Positions 62,685-64,000 of a stretch of 64,000 nucleotides of DNA are shown here, one piece after another. Source of the DNA: Neolewinella aquimaris (GTDB lineage Bacteria; Bacteroidota; Bacteroidia; Chitinophagales; Saprospiraceae). The first letter of the stretch is position 1, and each line of letters begins with the position of its first letter. Below the pieces are notes generated by a model. That model saw nothing but the letters and a program-made list of their open reading frames with translations, was not told the origin of the DNA and did not search any database. The position numbers and the translations under genes are program-made. The stretch lies in the NCBI RefSeq assembly GCF_014197245.1, contig NZ_JACIFF010000002.1, positions 262,106 to 326,105 on the forward strand, in the 5' to 3' direction.

Positions 62685-63521
62685 CTAAATATTAGCCACC
62701 GGATCTTGCTGTGCAACCGTACCTACCCCGCCGTCGCCGTCCAGGTCCTGGTGGAAGATGCGTTCCATAAGCGCAAAGAGCTCGGGATGCTTGCTGGCAA
62801 AGGCGGCCGGCCGGTTGAAAAAATACTCGGCCGCAACCGCAAAGAATTCCGCTTTATTGGTAGCACCGTAGTCGTCGATATCCGAGTCGCCCCGCTGAAT
62901 GGCCTCCATTTCTCCCCGCATCATCTCCACCCACGGGATCAGGTACTGGTGCTCGAGAAAGTAGTCGGGAATGCCGTCCGTCTCGCCGTCGGCCTTGTCC
63001 AGCAGGTGGGTAAATTCGTGAATGCCCGTGTTGTCCCGTCCGGGATTGGCGAATCCACGGCGCAGGGCCTGCTGGGAGAGCAGCAGTTTGCCGTTCATGT
63101 AACCGCCGCCCACCATGCCCGCCACGTCGCGCCCCGCCCCCTCGGTGGCAAAGGTGTCGCGATTGAAAGTATTGGCGTAGAGCAGGACTTCACGTAGCTT
63201 GGGGTACTGGTTCCACTGCTCGAACCCGAAAGTGGGAATCAGCCCACTGGCGGCCACGAGCACCCGGTCGAGTTCGGTCACCTCGGTATCGATACCGGTG
63301 ATGGTGACCCGCTGAAAGAAGTAGCGCATCCGCTCCTGGAACCTTTTCTTGTCGGCGCGACTGAGGGTCGAATAGAAGGTGACCTCCTTGCGCAACAACC
63401 GGCGCCACTGTTTGCGGAATTCGGGCAGCGGACCCATGGGCTCGTCGCGGAAAATATAGTAGAGCAATCCCCCGGCCAGGGCCAGTACCGCCAGGGCGAT
63501 AAGTGTAGCGGAAGTAGTCAT
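62685..63521 (-). CDS. MtfA-like zinc peptidase
   Basis: 278 residues from the ATG at 63521. An N-terminal membrane helix (ATLIALAVLALAGGLLYYIF) precedes the peptidase. The zinc motif is GIHEFTHLLDKADG (HExxH, about 149-162), followed by the third-ligand region NKAEFFAVAAEYFFNRPAAF with Glu. This is the MtfA (DgsA anti-repressor) family; in E. coli MtfA binds Mlc and is an aminopeptidase. Here an added membrane anchor and no Mlc gene argue for a different target. It is divergent from pepT, with a repeat copy between. Confidence 0.85.
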   Translation of the reverse strand: MTTSATLIALAVLALAGGLLYYIFRDEPMGPLPEFRKQWRRLLRKEVTFYSTLSRADKKRFQERMRYFFQRVTITGIDTEVTELDRVLVAASGLIPTFGFEQWNQYPKLREVLLYANTFNRDTFATEGAGRDVAGMVGGGYMNGKLLLSQQALRRGFANPGRDNTGIHEFTHLLDKADGETDGIPDYFLEHQYLIPWVEMMRGEMEAIQRGDSDIDDYGATNKAEFFAVAAEYFFNRPAAFASKHPELFALMERIFHQDLDGDGGVGTVAQQDPVANI

Positions 63522-63535
63522 CGGTCGTTCGGTTT

Positions 63536-63564
63536 TTTGGGCGGGCGCGCAGGTGCGGTGCAAC
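63536..63564 (+). repeat. copy of dispersed GGGCGGG...GGGTGCA motif
   Basis: GGGCGGGCGCGCAGGTGCGG followed by TGCAACTCC in the gap between the divergent MtfA-like and pepT genes. Most divergent of the four copies. Confidence 0.35.
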
Positions 63565-63630
63565 TCCAGTAAATGCCGTCTGCCTGGGCAAATGTTCGAG
63601 CAAAATCCCGGGACGCTGTACTTTGGCGGC

Positions 63631-64000
63631 ATGAATGTCCTTGACCGCTTCCTCCGCTACGTGCGCATCGACACCCAGTCCGATCCCCACTCCAAAACCC
63701 AACCGTCGACCGACAAACAGCGCGACCTGGGCCGCCTGCTCGCCGAAGAACTCCGGGAACTGGGCCTCGCCGATGCCGAGCTGGACCGGTACGGCTACGT
63801 ATACGCTACGGTACCCCCCACCCCGGGGATGGAAGACGTACCCGTCATCTGTTTCTGTGCCCACCTCGACACCAGTCCCGATGCGAGCGGCAGCGGCGTA
63901 AAGCCCATCGTACACCAAAATTACCAGGGCCAGGATCTCGTCCTGCCCGATGACCCTAATGTAGTACTACGGGCCGATGCCTTTCCCGGGCTGCGGCAGA
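63631..64000 (+). CDS. pepT: peptidase T (tripeptide aminopeptidase), 5' part
   Basis: The first 123 codons of a gene that runs off the window end. The opening MNVLDRFLRYVRIDTQSDP, then STDKQRDLGRLLAEELRELG and the zinc-site motif FCAHLDTSPDASG (His and Asp, about 76-88) are the standard PepT start. It should be an M20 zinc peptidase removing the N-terminal residue of tripeptides in the cytoplasm. The ATG follows TACTTTGGCGGC, which is close to the promoter-plus-start arrangement seen elsewhere in this window. Rest of the catalytic site is not visible. Confidence 0.9.
   Translation, partial: MNVLDRFLRYVRIDTQSDPHSKTQPSTDKQRDLGRLLAEELRELGLADAELDRYGYVYATVPPTPGMEDVPVICFCAHLDTSPDASGSGVKPIVHQNYQGQDLVLPDDPNVVLRADAFPGLRQ

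Overview
The window reads as chromosomal DNA of a GC-rich, heterotrophic member of the Bacteroidota, most likely the Saprospiria (Lewinella/Neolewinella type). Grounds seen in the sequence: promoter elements of the Bacteroidota form TAnnTTTG in front of many genes; two large secreted proteins ending in the gliding-motility-associated (type B) sorting domain of the type IX secretion system; many lipoproteins and Tat-exported proteins; and families typical of the phylum (two-component propeller kinases, DUF1501/DUF1553 proteins, a NagB/PIG-L fusion). No rRNA, tRNA, CRISPR array, phage or transposase gene was seen. The placement is an inference from gene content only.

Layout. 1-9 kb: enoyl-CoA hydratase/isomerase, DoxX, TraB/GumN, argB, rfbD, a small conserved protein, lpxD, a PduO-type cobalamin adenosyltransferase, a MgChlI-like AAA+ ATPase and a lactonase. 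9-16.8 kb: a 1033-residue propeller histidine kinase, a DUF6992-like membrane protein, two alpha/beta hydrolases and a type I pullulanase in an operon with a previously hidden 59-residue membrane protein. 17-23.4 kb: a periplasmic redox-flavoured block (DUF1501, a planctomycete-type cytochrome/DUF1553 protein, a sulfite-oxidase-like molybdoenzyme and a small cytochrome c). 23.4-28 kb: a dense array of 11-bp palindromic-type repeats, then ettA, a DUF6438 lipoprotein and yidC in one run. 28-32 kb: DUF3293, sugar oxidoreductase, hexapeptide acetyltransferase, UbiA prenyltransferase, acyl-CoA dehydrogenase. 32-38 kb: a DUF6909-like protein whose C-terminal half looks like a nucleoside phosphorylase, two tandem PAP2 phosphatases and the NagB/PIG-L fusion. 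38-44 kb: tandem paralogous type IX secreted adhesin-like proteins. 44-51.6 kb: mannonate dehydratase, a Tat-exported oxidoreductase, a small membrane protein, an HTH-like regulator and a DnaE polymerase. 51.7-64 kb: mostly envelope or exported proteins on the minus strand (M28 peptidase, TonB-C protein plus orphan peptide-binding lipoprotein, flotillin plus NfeD, ThuA, RlpA/SPOR, a lipoprotein pyrophosphatase, an ATP-grasp-like protein, an MtfA-like peptidase), then the start of pepT running off the end.

How the genes fit together. There is no single large pathway; the window is a series of short housekeeping and envelope operons. The clearest functional units are lpxD-adenosyltransferase (overlapping by 4 bp), small membrane protein-hydrolase-pullulanase, sulfite oxidase-cytochrome, yidC-DUF6438-ettA, acyl-CoA dehydrogenase-UbiA-acetyltransferase, DUF6909-PAP2-PAP2, TonB-C-binding protein (4 bp overlap), and NfeD-flotillin. 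The most interesting unexplained signals are non-coding: the nine-copy 11-mer array at 23424-23620, a roughly 28-bp dispersed motif found at four gene ends or divergent gaps, a 14-bp element shared by two regulator leaders, AT-rich palindromes in two gene gaps, and a recurring TAnnTTTG-N(4-6)-ATG arrangement that implies leaderless or nearly leaderless mRNAs.
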